64,000 nt of DNA. Source: Pseudooceanicola sediminis. Lineage in GTDB: Bacteria; Pseudomonadota; Alphaproteobacteria; Rhodobacterales; Rhodobacteraceae. Under the pieces are notes generated by a model. It was not told the DNA's origin. It searched no databases and was given only the letters and a program-made list of their open reading frames with translations. Shown piece by piece: positions 10,191 through 19,244 of this stretch. Numbering within the stretch: position 1 is the stretch's first letter; each line of letters opens with the position of its first letter. The position numbers and the translations under genes are program-made. The stretch covers positions 62,001-126,000 of the forward strand of contig NZ_QWJJ01000004.1 of NCBI RefSeq assembly GCF_003575965.1, in the 5' to 3' direction.

Positions 10191-10337
10191 CCGCTCTGCT
10201 GCTTGCGCCCACAGTTGGTTCGTGCCGAATTGTCTTCTGCGCCCAGCGGTCTGCACCCAGCCCTCCCGCATCCGACGACCCGACTCCCTTCGCATTCCCC
10301 TCTCGCGCGGGCGGCGCAATCACGCTATCAGCACGCC

Positions 10338-11456
10338 ATGACAGCCCCATTCGAAATCTTTCTCTCCGCCCCGCCGGGACTGGAAGAGACCCTCTGCGCC
10401 GAGGCCGTCGACAACGGCTTTGCCCATGCTCGCGTCGTGCCCGGTGGCGTGACCTTCAAGGGGCATTGGACCACGGTCTGGCGCGCCAACCTGGTGATGC
10501 GCGGCGCGGGCCGCGTTCTGGCCCGGATCGGAGGCTTTCCGGCCTATCACCTGGCCGAGCTGGACAAGAAGGCACGGGCCTTTCCCTGGGGCGATACGCT
10601 GCGCCCGGACGTCGCGCTGCGGGTCGAGGTGACGGCCTCGAAACGCTCTCGGATCTATCACGCCGGTGCGGCGCAGCAGCGCATCGAGACGGCCCTGAGG
10701 GAGAGTTTCGGCGCCACCATCGACCGCACCGCGCCCCTGGTGCTGAAAACGCGCATCGAAAACGATCACGTCACCTTCAGCATCGACACGTCCGGCGACA
10801 GCCTGCACAAGCGCGGCCACAAGCCCGCCGTCGGCAAGGCCCCCATGCGCGAGACACTGGCCGCGCTGTTCCTGCGCCAATGCGGCTATGACGGCACGCA
10901 AAGCGTCGTCGATCCGATGTGCGGGTCCGGCACCTTCGTGCTGGAGGCGGCCGAGATCGCGGCGGGTCTGATGCCCGGGCGGTCGCGTCACTTTGCCTTT
11001 CAGGACCTGGCCAGTTTCAACGCCGATCGCTGGGCCGACATGAAAGCCGCCTGCCCGCCGCCACGCCCCGATCTGCCGCGCTTTCAGGGCAGCGACCGCG
11101 ACCCAGGCGCGATCCGCATGAGCCGTGGCAATGCCGATGCCGCGGGCATTGGCGCCGCCATCGACTTTCAGAACGTGTCCGTGGCCGATGTGCATCCACC
11201 TGAGGGCGCGCGCCCCGGTCTGGTCATCGTCAACCCGCCCTACGGGGAACGGATCGGCAATCGCAAGCTGCTCTTTTCGGTGCACGCCAGCCTCGGGTCC
11301 GTCCTGAAACAGCGGTTTTCCGGTTGGCGGGTCGGGATCATCACCAGCGACGCGCAGCTGGCGCAGGCCACGGGCCTGCCGTTTCTGCCCCTTGGCGCGC
11401 CGGTGCCCCATGGCGGATTGCGCGTCAGGTTGTACCAGACCGCACCGCTGCCCTAG
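10338..11456 (+). CDS. THUMP-domain class I SAM-dependent RNA methyltransferase (RlmL N-domain-like)
   Basis: Probably methylates an RNA base, most likely N2 of a 23S rRNA guanine as in RlmL/YcbY. Residues ~1-60 form the N-terminal ferredoxin-like part (FEIFLSAPPGLEETLCAE), ~60-160 the THUMP domain, and ~160-372 the UPF0020 methyltransferase with a divergent SAM loop VVDPMCGSGTFVLEAAEIA and the N6/N2-type catalytic motif IVNPPYGERIG. At 372 aa it lacks the second RlmK half of E. coli RlmL. ATG 10338 opens the domain; upstream in-frame codons are low-complexity intergenic sequence. The exact target base cannot be told from sequence. Confidence 0.88.
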   Translation: MTAPFEIFLSAPPGLEETLCAEAVDNGFAHARVVPGGVTFKGHWTTVWRANLVMRGAGRVLARIGGFPAYHLAELDKKARAFPWGDTLRPDVALRVEVTASKRSRIYHAGAAQQRIETALRESFGATIDRTAPLVLKTRIENDHVTFSIDTSGDSLHKRGHKPAVGKAPMRETLAALFLRQCGYDGTQSVVDPMCGSGTFVLEAAEIAAGLMPGRSRHFAFQDLASFNADRWADMKAACPPPRPDLPRFQGSDRDPGAIRMSRGNADAAGIGAAIDFQNVSVADVHPPEGARPGLVIVNPPYGERIGNRKLLFSVHASLGSVLKQRFSGWRVGIITSDAQLAQATGLPFLPLGAPVPHGGLRVRLYQTAPLP

Positions 11457-11582
11457 GGGGGCATCGCCACCGGGTATTGCGGCGCTGCGCGAACGGGCTT
11501 GACCCCCGCCCGGCAGTCGCAAAGGATGCCCCGACCGAACGGGCCGCGCGGGATGCGGCCGAGGCCGTGCCGAGGAGCCGCC

Positions 11583-12935
11583 ATGCAAAATCCGACGCCG
11601 CGCGCCCCGGAGCCTACCGCCCCTAAGTCCACCGCCCCTGAGTCCACCGCGCCGACAGCGCCTGCATCCCCGGCACCGCCGCCCGATTGGCGCGCCATGT
11701 TCGCGGCGTTCGGGCGCATCGGCATCGTCAGCTTCGGCGGACCGGCGGCACAGATTTCCGTGATGCACGAAGAGCTTGTCACCCGGCGCGGCTGGATCGG
11801 CGAACAGGGCTTTCTCGGGGCGCTGAGTTTCTGCATGTTGCTGCCCGGTCCCGAGGCGATGCAACTGTCCACCTACTGTGGCTGGCTGCTCAGAGGTGTG
11901 GCGGGCGGCCTGCTGGCGGGGCTGCTGTTCGTGCTGCCCGGCGCCCTGGTGATCGGAGCACTGGCCATCCTGTACCTGGAATGGGGCGCGGTGCCGCTGG
12001 TGCAACAGGCCTTTCTGGGGATCAAGGCACTGGTTGTTGCCATCGTCGTGCAGGCGTTGATCCGTTTGTCCCGCAAGGCCCTGACGGGGCGTGATGCCAG
12101 GATACTGGCATTGCTGGCCTTTCTGGCGATTTTCGCCTTGGGGTTGCCGTTTCCGCTGATCGTGCTGGGGGCGGGCCTGTGGGGCTTTTTGCGCGGCACG
12201 ACGCCGACGGTTCCGCCCGCCCCGGCGGCCGCGCACAGGGCCCCGCCGCGCCTGGGGCAAACGCTGCGCATGGTGGCGCTGTGGCTGGTGCTGTGGGTCA
12301 CACCGACCCTGGCGCTGTGGGTGGCGGGGTCGGAGTTCCTGGCCGAGCTTGGCTTTTTCTTCTCGAAACTCGCCGTGGTCAGCTTTGGCGGGGCCTACGC
12401 GCTGCTGGCCTGGATGACACAGACGGTGGTGCAGGATCACGCCTGGCTGAGCGCCGAACAGATGATCGACGCCCTGGGACTGGCCGAAACCACCCCCGGC
12501 CCGCTGATCCTGGTGACGCAATTCGTGGGGATGCTGGCAGCGGCGTTGCGCCATGGGCCGATCTATGGCGCCGGGGCCGGTCTGCTGGTGCTGTGGGTCA
12601 CCTTTGTTCCGTGTTTCCTGTGGATTTTCGCCTTTGCGCCCCATGTCGAGCGCCTGCTGGCGCACCCCCGGCTGGCGTCTGGCCTGCGTGCCATCACCGC
12701 CGCCGTCGTCGGGATCATTGCCAGCCTGGCCGTGTGGTTCACGCTGCACCTGATCTTTGACGTCGTGCAGACCTATCACGCCCTGCCATGGCCGCGCCTG
12801 ACCTCGGTTCAGCCGGTCGCGGTGCTGCTGCTGGGCCTTGCGGGGTGGTTGATCTTCGCTCTGCGCCTTGGCCTGTTGCCTGCCTTGGCGTGCATGGCGC
12901 TGGCGGGTTTGGCCTGTGGCCGCTGGATGGGGTAA
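11583..12935 (+). CDS. chrA: Chromate efflux transporter, two-domain ChrA
   Basis: Inner-membrane CHR-superfamily transporter, known in characterised members to export chromate. 450 aa with two homologous CHR halves: the first begins FGRIGIVSFGGPAAQISVMH (about residue 40), the second SKLAVVSFGGAYALLAWM (about residue 265), each followed by a PGP motif (LLPGPEAMQ and TTPGPLILV). Around ten hydrophobic segments are evident. The first ~35 residues are a Pro/Ala/Thr-rich cytosolic tail with an APxSTAPES repeat. ATG 11583 is used because GAGGAG precedes it; in-frame upstream codons are intergenic. Substrate is inferred from family only. Confidence 0.9.
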   Translation: MQNPTPRAPEPTAPKSTAPESTAPTAPASPAPPPDWRAMFAAFGRIGIVSFGGPAAQISVMHEELVTRRGWIGEQGFLGALSFCMLLPGPEAMQLSTYCGWLLRGVAGGLLAGLLFVLPGALVIGALAILYLEWGAVPLVQQAFLGIKALVVAIVVQALIRLSRKALTGRDARILALLAFLAIFALGLPFPLIVLGAGLWGFLRGTTPTVPPAPAAAHRAPPRLGQTLRMVALWLVLWVTPTLALWVAGSEFLAELGFFFSKLAVVSFGGAYALLAWMTQTVVQDHAWLSAEQMIDALGLAETTPGPLILVTQFVGMLAAALRHGPIYGAGAGLLVLWVTFVPCFLWIFAFAPHVERLLAHPRLASGLRAITAAVVGIIASLAVWFTLHLIFDVVQTYHALPWPRLTSVQPVAVLLLGLAGWLIFALRLGLLPALACMALAGLACGRWMG

Positions 12936-13037
12936 AGCCTGCGCCCGAAGTCCCGCCGATCCGACATAAATTTCCGGCAGCGACCTTTCGTTTTGGTTCG
13001 AATCCCCTATGCTCACCCGAAAGAAGCGGAAGACACC

Positions 13038-13568
13038 ATGCCTCGTACAATCGACTACGGCAATCTCATGCATCGCGCGATGCGCAGCCTCATCCAGGAG
13101 GTCCTGACGGATATTGCCGACAACGGCCTGCCGGGCGCGCATCATTTCTTCATCACCTTCGACACGACCCACCCGGAGGCCGAGCTGGCCGACTGGTTGA
13201 AGGAACGCTATCCCGACGAGATGACGGTGGTGATCCAGCACTGGTTCGACAACCTGGAAGTGACCGACCACGGGTTTGCCGTGACGTTGAATTTCGGGGA
13301 TGCGCCCGAGCGGATGACCGTGCCGTTCGACGCGATCCAGACGTTTGTCGATCCTTCGGTGGAATTCGGCCTGCGCTTTGAAACGCAGGGCGGCGCCGAC
13401 GAGGATGACGAAGACGACGAGGATATGCTGGACGGCGAGGACGACCCGACCCCGCCCGAGCCGCCGAGCCCGCTGCGCGACCGCACCAAGAAAGACGACG
13501 GCAAGAAAGGCGACAAGCGCCCCGGACAGGACGCCGAGGTTGTCAGCCTGGACAAGTTTCGCAAGTAG
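13038..13568 (+). CDS. sspB: SspB-family ClpXP adaptor
   Basis: Adaptor that delivers ssrA-tagged proteins to ClpXP. The globular SspB domain spans residues ~1-125 (YGNLMHRAMRSLIQEVL, HHFFITFDTTHP, MTVVIQHWFDNLEV, MTVPFDAIQTFVDPSVEFGL). A flexible tail rich in D/E then K follows, ending in VVSLDKFRK, which fits the short ClpX-binding element that ends alpha-SspB proteins. ATG 13038 has GGAAG upstream; a longer in-frame start at 12993 is intergenic-like. It lies 3 kb from ssrA, whose tag it would recognise. Length 176 aa is normal for the alphaproteobacterial form. Confidence 0.93.
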   Translation: MPRTIDYGNLMHRAMRSLIQEVLTDIADNGLPGAHHFFITFDTTHPEAELADWLKERYPDEMTVVIQHWFDNLEVTDHGFAVTLNFGDAPERMTVPFDAIQTFVDPSVEFGLRFETQGGADEDDEDDEDMLDGEDDPTPPEPPSPLRDRTKKDDGKKGDKRPGQDAEVVSLDKFRK

Positions 13569-13948
13569 GTCGCCACGCGGCCCGTCGTACAGCCGTTTCA
13601 TGTCGTACAGCCATTTCATGCAACGTCGCCCGGTGGGCGACGGAGGGTGCCTGCACCCGCCAAACCGGGATCCGGCAGATGGCCTGCGACGCGCCCTTTG
13701 GCCGTCCTGCCAGGGTCTGGGCATAGACCTCGCCCGACTCTGGGAGAGGTCTGAATTGACCCATTTTCAGGCAACGCGATTTCGGGGCCACGGGTCGGCA
13801 GAACAGATCCCGGCACACCGGAGGGCGCCCTCGACCCGGATCGGAACGCCCTGCTGCAAGTATAAAGTGCCACACCTAGCACGCTGATTTTCATGAATTT
13901 TTTGTAAAATCGAACGAAGCCTCTGTGCGGCGCGACCCTTTGCTGGAT
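13569..13948. other. Intergenic region, sspB to methyltransferase
   Basis: An 18-base direct repeat GTCGTACAGCC(G/A)TTTCAT occurs at 13584-13601 and 13602-13619. Near the downstream gene the sequence becomes AT-rich (13885-13911), with TAAAAT at 13905-13910 as a possible -10 box. No gene recognised. Confidence 0.5.
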
Positions 13949-14548
13949 ATGACATGGCCGAACGTGGCACGTGCAAGGGAGGCAACCCAGGTGGCCAGCG
14001 ATTTTACGGTTTTTCTCGGGCAGATGATGCGCAATCCGATGGAAGTCTCCGCGATTGCGCCATCCTCGGCTGCGGTGGCGCGCAAGATGACCGAGGGCGT
14101 TGAAAATGTCGTCGGGCCGATCCTGGAGATCGGGCCGGGCACCGGGTCTTTCACCCGCGCCATGCTGGCGCGCGGTGTCGCCCCGGAGCGCCTGATCCTG
14201 ATGGAGCTGAACCCGCGCTTTTGCGAGGAGCTGACGCGCAAGTTTCCCGGCGTCCGCGTGTTGAACCAGCCGGCGCAGGAGATCGAGCAGATCGGTGTCG
14301 CGAACCTGGGCTGCGTGATTTCGGGCGTGCCCGTTCTGGCGCGGCCCCAGATCCAGCGCGAGGTCGTGGGCCGGGCGTTCAACGTGATGGCGCCGGACGG
14401 CTTCTTTGCCCAGATCACCTATAGCCCGAATGCGCCGATCCCGCCGGATGTTCAGGCGGCCATGGGGATCACGGCCCGCAAGCGCGGTACGGTCTGGGGC
14501 AATCTGCCCCCCGCCCGCGTCTTCGAGTTTCGCCGCAGCGCCCACTGA
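13949..14548 (+). CDS. PmtA-like phospholipid N-methyltransferase / class I SAM methyltransferase
   Basis: Rossmann-fold methyltransferase related to alphaproteobacterial phosphatidylethanolamine N-methyltransferases (PmtA type), which make phosphatidylcholine. The N-terminal FTVFLGQMMRNPMEVSAIAPSS and the SAM loop PILEIGPGTGSFTRAML (about residues 55-71) match that group, followed by LILMELNPRFCEEL and the ISGVPVL region. 199 aa from ATG 13949; a GTG at 13925 could add eight residues and I cannot decide between them. It stands alone between sspB and fumC. The substrate could instead be another lipid or an rRNA adenine (KsgA-like fold), but the N-terminal motif favours PmtA. Confidence 0.75.
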   Translation: MTWPNVARAREATQVASDFTVFLGQMMRNPMEVSAIAPSSAAVARKMTEGVENVVGPILEIGPGTGSFTRAMLARGVAPERLILMELNPRFCEELTRKFPGVRVLNQPAQEIEQIGVANLGCVISGVPVLARPQIQREVVGRAFNVMAPDGFFAQITYSPNAPIPPDVQAAMGITARKRGTVWGNLPPARVFEFRRSAH

Positions 14549-14699
14549 GCGCGCCTTATTGCGCGCAACCCAGCCGGGAACGCCGTGCCAGCGTGGCAAT
14601 TGGCCCCGCCAAGGTGCATCGAAATGTTGGCGCGAACGGCATTGAAACCGGGGCGAGATGCGGTATGAACTCAGCAAGATCCATTGGGAGAGCTGATTA

Positions 14700-16094
14700 A
14701 TGACCGATACCCGCACCGAAACCGACAGCTTCGGCCCGCTAGAAGTTCCGTCCGACAAATACTGGGGCGCGCAGACGCAGCGCTCGATCATGAACTTTCC
14801 CATCGGCTGGGAAAAGCAGCCGGTGCCGATCATCCGTGCGCTTGGTGTGGTCAAGAAAGCCTGCGCGCAGGCCAACCTGGCGCAAGGGTCGATCGACAAG
14901 GAAATCGGGGACGCGATCATCGCGGCCGCAACCGAGGTGATCGACGGCAAGTTCGACGACAACTTTCCGCTGGTGGTATGGCAGACCGGGTCCGGTACAC
15001 AATCGAACATGAACGCCAACGAGGTGATCAGCAACCGCGCGATCGAGATGCTGGGCGGCGAGATGGGCAGCAAGAAGCCCGTGCACCCGAACGACCATTG
15101 CAACATGGGCCAGTCGTCCAACGACACCTTCCCGACCGCGATGCACGTCGGCATCGCCATGCAGGCGCGCGACGTCCTGCTGCCCGGTCTGCGCAAGCTC
15201 CAGTCCGCGCTGGCCGCCAAATCGGAAGAGTTCAAGGATATCATCAAGATCGGCCGCACCCACACGCAGGACGCCACCCCGCTGACGCTGGGCCAGGAAT
15301 TCGGCGGCTATGCGCATCAGGTCAAGAAAGCGATCGAGCGGGTCGAGAGCTGCCTGCCCGACATCTACGAGCTGGCACAGGGCGGCACCGCAGTGGGCAC
15401 CGGGCTGAACACGAAAAAGGGCTGGGGCGAGATGGTTGCGGCGAACATGGCCGAAATCACCGGCCTGCCCTTCGTCACCGCGCCGAACAAGTTCGAGGCG
15501 CTGGCCGCGCATGACGCGATGGTCATGTTCTCGGGCGCGTTGAAATCGGTCGCCGCGTCGCTGTTCAAGATCGCCAACGACATGCGCCTGCTGGGCTCCG
15601 GCCCGCGGTCGGGTCTGGGCGAGCTGATCCTGCCGGAGAACGAGCCGGGTTCGTCGATCATGCCGGGCAAGGTCAACCCGACCCAGGCCGAGGCACTGAC
15701 GATGGTCTGCGCCCATGTCATGGGCAACGACGCCGCCGTCGGTATCGCCGGCAGCCAGGGGCATTTCGAGCTTAACGTCTATAACCCGATGATGTCGTAC
15801 AACGTGCTGCAATCGATGCAGCTGCTGGGGGACAGCGCGTCTGCCTTCACCGACAACATGGTCGTCGGCACGCAGGCGAACGTGGAGCGCATCGACAAGC
15901 TGATGAAAGAGTCGCTGATGCTGGTGACTGCGCTGGCCCCGACCATCGGCTATGACAACGCCACCAAGGTCGCCAAGACCGCCCACAAGAACGGCACCAC
16001 CCTCAAGGAAGAGGCCATCGCGCTCGGCTTTGTCGACGAAGAAACCTTTGACCGCGTGGTACGGCCAGAGGACATGATCGGCCCCAAGGACTGA
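14700..16094 (+). CDS. fumC: Class II fumarate hydratase
   Basis: Iron-independent fumarase of the citrate cycle, converting fumarate to malate. The 464-residue protein is homotetrameric in known members. Visible motifs: [18 protein letters not shown]-type N-terminus (here [19 protein letters not shown]), [26 protein letters not shown], TALAPxIGY-type C-domain ([13 protein letters not shown]) and the superfamily signature [13 protein letters not shown] with the catalytic serine loop. GGGAG at about ten bases precedes the ATG. Monocistronic, followed by a long hairpin. Confidence 0.98.
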   Translation: MTDTRTETDSFGPLEVPSDKYWGAQTQRSIMNFPIGWEKQPVPIIRALGVVKKACAQANLAQGSIDKEIGDAIIAAATEVIDGKFDDNFPLVVWQTGSGTQSNMNANEVISNRAIEMLGGEMGSKKPVHPNDHCNMGQSSNDTFPTAMHVGIAMQARDVLLPGLRKLQSALAAKSEEFKDIIKIGRTHTQDATPLTLGQEFGGYAHQVKKAIERVESCLPDIYELAQGGTAVGTGLNTKKGWGEMVAANMAEITGLPFVTAPNKFEALAAHDAMVMFSGALKSVAASLFKIANDMRLLGSGPRSGLGELILPENEPGSSIMPGKVNPTQAEALTMVCAHVMGNDAAVGIAGSQGHFELNVYNPMMSYNVLQSMQLLGDSASAFTDNMVVGTQANVERIDKLMKESLMLVTALAPTIGYDNATKVAKTAHKNGTTLKEEAIALGFVDEETFDRVVRPEDMIGPKD

Positions 16095-16113
16095 TACCTT
16101 CGACGTGACGAGT

Positions 16114-16150
16114 GAACGGGCGGCCCCGGTTTTCCGGCGGCCGCCCGTTC
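16114..16150 (+). terminator. Hairpin after fumC
   Basis: A perfect 12-bp stem GAACGGGCGGCC / GGCCGCCCGTTC (16114-16125, 16139-16150) with a 13-base loop. It is followed by TGTCT, a poor U-tract, so it may be an attenuated or Rho-assisted terminator. Confidence 0.7.
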
Positions 16151-16202
16151 TGTCTGGCGCGGCGTTCTTGCCCGAACGGTCGCGCAGTGGCAAGGTGGAC
16201 GG

Positions 16203-16391
16203 ATGAGCAAGGTCACCAACCTGAACCAGTTTCGCAAATCCCGCGCGCGCGATGAAAAACGCGCCAAGGGCGATGCCAACGCCGCCCGGTTCGGGCGCAG
16301 CAAGGCCGAGCGCACCTTGGAAGACGAGCGTGCGCGACTGGAGCAGGCACGACTGGAGGGGCACAGGCTGGACCGGTCGGAAGACGAATGA
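16203..16391 (+). CDS. DUF4169 family protein
   Basis: 62-residue, highly charged, helical protein starting MSKVTNLNQFRKSRARDEKR, the hallmark of DUF4169 (small alphaproteobacterial proteins of unknown function). The NLNQFRK start is also reminiscent of the SspB tail ending LDKFRK. Its stop overlaps the next gene by four bases (ATGA), and that gene overlaps a third, so all three are probably translated as a coupled unit. Small, with no membrane segment. Confidence 0.8.
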   Translation: MSKVTNLNQFRKSRARDEKRAKGDANAARFGRSKAERTLEDERARLEQARLEGHRLDRSEDE

Positions 16392-16618
16392 GCGGGGGTC
16401 CGAAAAAGCGGTCCCTGACCCTGCGCGGGCACCGCACCAGCGTTTCCCTGGAAGACGCCTTCTGGCGCGAATTTCGTCAGATTGCAGCAGATAAATCCGT
16501 GCCAATCAATGTATTGGCGGCCACGATTGATGCAGAACGCGAACTTGACGTCGGTCTTGCCTCGGCCATCCGGTTGTTTGTCCTTGCGGAGCTGCAAGCC
16601 CGGGCAGCGCGCCCGTGA
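16388..16618 (+). CDS. Ribbon-helix-helix domain protein
   Basis: 76-residue protein with the RHH_4-type fold: basic beta-strand start KKRSLTLRGHRTSVSLEDAFW, then a helix-turn-helix pair (FREFRQIAADKSVPINVLAATID-like, here WREFRQIAADKSVPINVL) and a hydrophobic C-terminal helix (SAIRLFVLAEL). Such proteins usually dimerise and bind DNA; this subgroup is sometimes labelled aryl-sulfate sulfotransferase in databases without good reason. Overlaps the DUF4169 gene (ATGA) and the following GTG start. Confidence 0.78.
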   Translation: MSGGPKKRSLTLRGHRTSVSLEDAFWREFRQIAADKSVPINVLAATIDAERELDVGLASAIRLFVLAELQARAARP

Positions 16619-17208
16619 TCGCAGTTCTGCTGCTGGCTGCCGGGGCATCGTCGCGGATGCGCGGACGCGACAAGCTGACCGAGAGGATTGACGGAGAGAG
16701 CCTGTTGCGCCGGATGTCCAACCGGGCGATCGCGTCGGATCTGGGGCCGGTGGTGGTGACCCTGCCCGACCCGGATCATCCCCGCGTCGCAGAGGTGGAT
16801 GGCCTGAAGCTGAGGCCGGTGTACGTACCGGATGCCGCCGAAGGGATGGCCGCGTCGATCCGTGCGGGGGTGGCGGCGCTGCCGCCCGAGACGCAGGCCG
16901 TGATCATTTTGCCGGCCGACATGCCGGACCTGACAGCACAGGATTTACAGACGCTGGCACATGCGCGTCGGCCCGGGGTAATCCTGCGCGGCGCGAGCGG
17001 CCAAAGGCCTGGCCACCCAGTGCTGTTTCCCGCCGAATTTTTTGGCGCGTTACGGCATCTTCGCGGGGATCAGGGCGCCCGGCCAGTGATTGCGGCACAT
17101 GCAGAGCGTTCGGAGCTGGTGCCGCTGCCGGGCGAACATGCTCTGACCGACCTGGACACGCCAGAGGCCTGGGACAGCTGGCGCGCCGCACGCACGCCGC
17201 GCGGCTGA
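16615..17208 (+). CDS. MobA-like NTP transferase
   Basis: Nucleotidyltransferase of the molybdopterin cytidylyl/guanylyl transferase group (MocA/MobA-like). It has the NTP-binding start VLLLAAGASSRMRGRDKL with signature loop LAAGxSxRM, the metal-site ILPADMPDL (equivalent to the GDMP motif), and a C-terminal GDQGARPVI (G-D-x-G-A-R motif of MocA proteins), plus LTDLDTPEAW. 197 aa. The start is GTG at 16615, overlapping the previous stop. No xdh or coxL-type partner gene is in view, so the cofactor target (CTP vs GTP) is not settled. Confidence 0.82.
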   Translation: MIAVLLLAAGASSRMRGRDKLTERIDGESLLRRMSNRAIASDLGPVVVTLPDPDHPRVAEVDGLKLRPVYVPDAAEGMAASIRAGVAALPPETQAVIILPADMPDLTAQDLQTLAHARRPGVILRGASGQRPGHPVLFPAEFFGALRHLRGDQGARPVIAAHAERSELVPLPGEHALTDLDTPEAWDSWRAARTPRG

Positions 17209-17246
17209 AACCTGCAAGACTGTGTCGTCCGGTGACCGTGCCGCGA

Positions 17247-18605
17247 TCAGCCGAACACCCCGTTTCCGGCCCGCAACACCTTGACCTCGTGCTGTTTCAG
17301 GCTGCGACGGGCGGCGGAATATTGCGCCAGATGCTCGGCCTCGGCCAATTCTGGGAACAGGTGGTAAACTTCGCTGCGTTGGTCATCCGCCAGGCCCTTC
17401 ATCGAATAATCGCCGGGCTGAAAGCTTTCGCTCCAGGCGCCATTGGCCAAGATGACCTCGTGCTGATCAAACAGCAGATGAAGATAGACGACCTGCCCCT
17501 GCACGACCCGTTCGACCCCCGGCATTCCGACCAGATGCTTTGCCGCAATCAGAACTTCGCTTTCTTCATAGAGCAACGAGGCGCGTTCGGAGCGGATCAG
17601 CATCCGATGATTGGGACTGACGGTCAGATCGCGGTCAGGCAATCCCCGGCCAAGCGCACCTGCCCGAATGCGGATCGGCCGAAGGTGCGGAGCAACGGCC
17701 AGTTCGGCCGCGGTCAGGGACCGTCGACCGATCCAGCGCAGTTGCTGCATACCGTTGTCACGGGTGATCACGCGCGCGCCCGGACGCAGCTCCTCGACCG
17801 GAACCTCGCCCTTGATCGTGGCGATCAACGTGCCGGGTGCAAAGCAGATAACGGCGGGTTCGGTGCGGATCACCTCGATATTGCTGTAGTTGATCCGGCC
17901 CAGTTCCTGACCCGACCCGGTCTTGAGCAGAATTTGCCCGGATTCGGTGGTCGGGCCGCCCTGTTCGTAGATGATCTGCAGGTCGGGATATCGCTCGGTG
18001 TACTGGCTGAGGTCGAGGACATCCTGATCGGTGTTATCCCAATCCTCTCCTCCGTCGATGGAGAGGTTGTTGAGGTTCGATCCGTCGGCGATCACCGTGA
18101 AGGTATCGCTGCCCTGTTCGCCATATAGCTGATCCTGGTTGCCGTTCGATGACAGCGTGTCGTCGCCATCCCCACCATAGAGGACATCGACACCCTTGTT
18201 CCACGCCGTATCGCCACCGCTGAGCACGTCGTTGCCCGCGCCGCCATAGAGCGTGTCCTGCCCCTGCCCGCCATCCAGCGTGTCATCGCCGTCATCGCCA
18301 TAGATCAGATCTTCGCCATCGCCGCCCGACACCTGATCATTGCCGGATCCGCCGCTGATCGTGTCACGCGACTGGCCGCCATCAATGAAATCGTCGCCGC
18401 TGTCGCCGAAGATCTTGTCCTCGCCGCCCTCGCCAAGCAGGGTATCGTTGCCGGCACCGCCATGCAGTACGTCGCGCCCGTTGCCCCCGGAAATATGATC
18501 CGCGCCGCGGCCGCCGCTCAGCGTGTCGTCACGATCCGTTCCCGAAATGGTATCGCCGGATTTGCGACCGCCCGAGGATCCGCCACCAGTCTTGCCACCC
18601 GCCAT
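17247..18605 (-). CDS. RTX-repeat protein with C-terminal Hint domain
   Basis: 452-residue putative secreted calcium-binding protein. Residues ~15-160 consist of glycine/aspartate nonapeptide repeats (GGxGxDxLx-type: GGAGNDTLLG, GGDGEDLIYG, GGAGNDVLSG) that form Ca-loaded beta-rolls and are typical of type I secretion substrates. Residues ~255-400 form a Hint_2 (hedgehog/intein) domain opening CFAPGTLIATIKGEVPVEEL with SPNHRMLI later, suggesting autoprocessing. No N-terminal signal peptide. ATG 18605 is preferred over the TTG at 18608. Function is unknown; Hint_2 proteins are numerous in Rhodobacterales. Convergent with the MobA-like gene, 38 bases apart. Confidence 0.88.
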   Translation of the reverse strand: MAGGKTGGGSSGGRKSGDTISGTDRDDTLSGGRGADHISGGNGRDVLHGGAGNDTLLGEGGEDKIFGDSGDDFIDGGQSRDTISGGSGNDQVSGGDGEDLIYGDDGDDTLDGGQGQDTLYGGAGNDVLSGGDTAWNKGVDVLYGGDGDDTLSSNGNQDQLYGEQGSDTFTVIADGSNLNNLSIDGGEDWDNTDQDVLDLSQYTERYPDLQIIYEQGGPTTESGQILLKTGSGQELGRINYSNIEVIRTEPAVICFAPGTLIATIKGEVPVEELRPGARVITRDNGMQQLRWIGRRSLTAAELAVAPHLRPIRIRAGALGRGLPDRDLTVSPNHRMLIRSERASLLYEESEVLIAAKHLVGMPGVERVVQGQVVYLHLLFDQHEVILANGAWSESFQPGDYSMKGLADDQRSEVYHLFPELAEAEHLAQYSAARRSLKQHEVKVLRAGNGVFG

Positions 18606-19244
18606 CAATCATCCCTCGGAACCGGTCTCTGCATTGCCATATCGTTGCAATATGCAGTCAGACCCCAAAATCAATACATCGTTTCCGCACGATCAAATTG
18701 GAATGCGGAATCGCACAAACATTCTGTTTCCGATTTACTCACACAAATTATTAAGATTCAATTATCTCTCGACAGTGATGGTTAAGACCCGCCGGAAAAT
18801 GGCGATGTGCAGGCGCAGCTTGCCTTGTCGGGCAAATGGTGCAGGCCAGTGAACATTTCTTAAGTCCCAGGTACATGTTTTACAGGGGTTTTCGTGCAGC
18901 AAGGCTGGCAAACAACCAAGTTTTAGCGGCCCCACACCGACCGGCCGAGGGGTCAAATTACCGCCAATCCAAATACCGGACGGCACCGCGCCTGCGAAAC
19001 CAAAATGAAAAAGCTTCCTTTTTCAGCCATGCTGAACAGCAAGTAAGGTTAACGGATCCTTCCACATCTTGGTTAATACGTAATTTGATTAATTCCCTCT
19101 TGGGCATAGGTAATTCAGGAAAATTTTAACGAAACTGCCTGAAATGGGGGCGCGCCACGTGCACCAGCGGTGGAGATTGGGGACAAGGTGCCGTCGACGG
19201 TGCCCCGGCCTGTCAAAGGTGGGCCGGGGGCACCCGCGCGGAGG
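18606..19244. other. AT-rich gene-free region upstream of the RTX-Hint gene
   Basis: About 640 bases between two minus-strand genes. GC is clearly lower than elsewhere from roughly 18640 to 19140, with TTAATT/AATTT tracts. No CDS is convincing. It presumably holds the RTX-Hint promoter and the end of the copper ATPase transcript, including a hairpin at 19199-19234. Confidence 0.6.
19199..19234 (-). terminator. Possible terminator of the copper ATPase gene
   Basis: GGTGCCCCGGCC (19199-19210) pairs with GGCCGGGGGCACC (19222-19234) with one bulge. No U-tract follows. Confidence 0.45.

Noticed and set aside
10320-13724. 1134-codon minus-strand ORF across the methyltransferase, chrA and sspB
   Set aside because: Antisense to three well-supported genes, low-complexity composition, no domain.
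13616-15277. 553-codon minus-strand ORF opposite the methyltransferase and fumC start
   Set aside because: Shadow of two genes with strong motifs on the plus strand; no domain of its own.
14739-16505. 588-codon minus-strand ORF opposite fumC
   Set aside because: Antisense to fumC and two small genes; repetitive basic composition.
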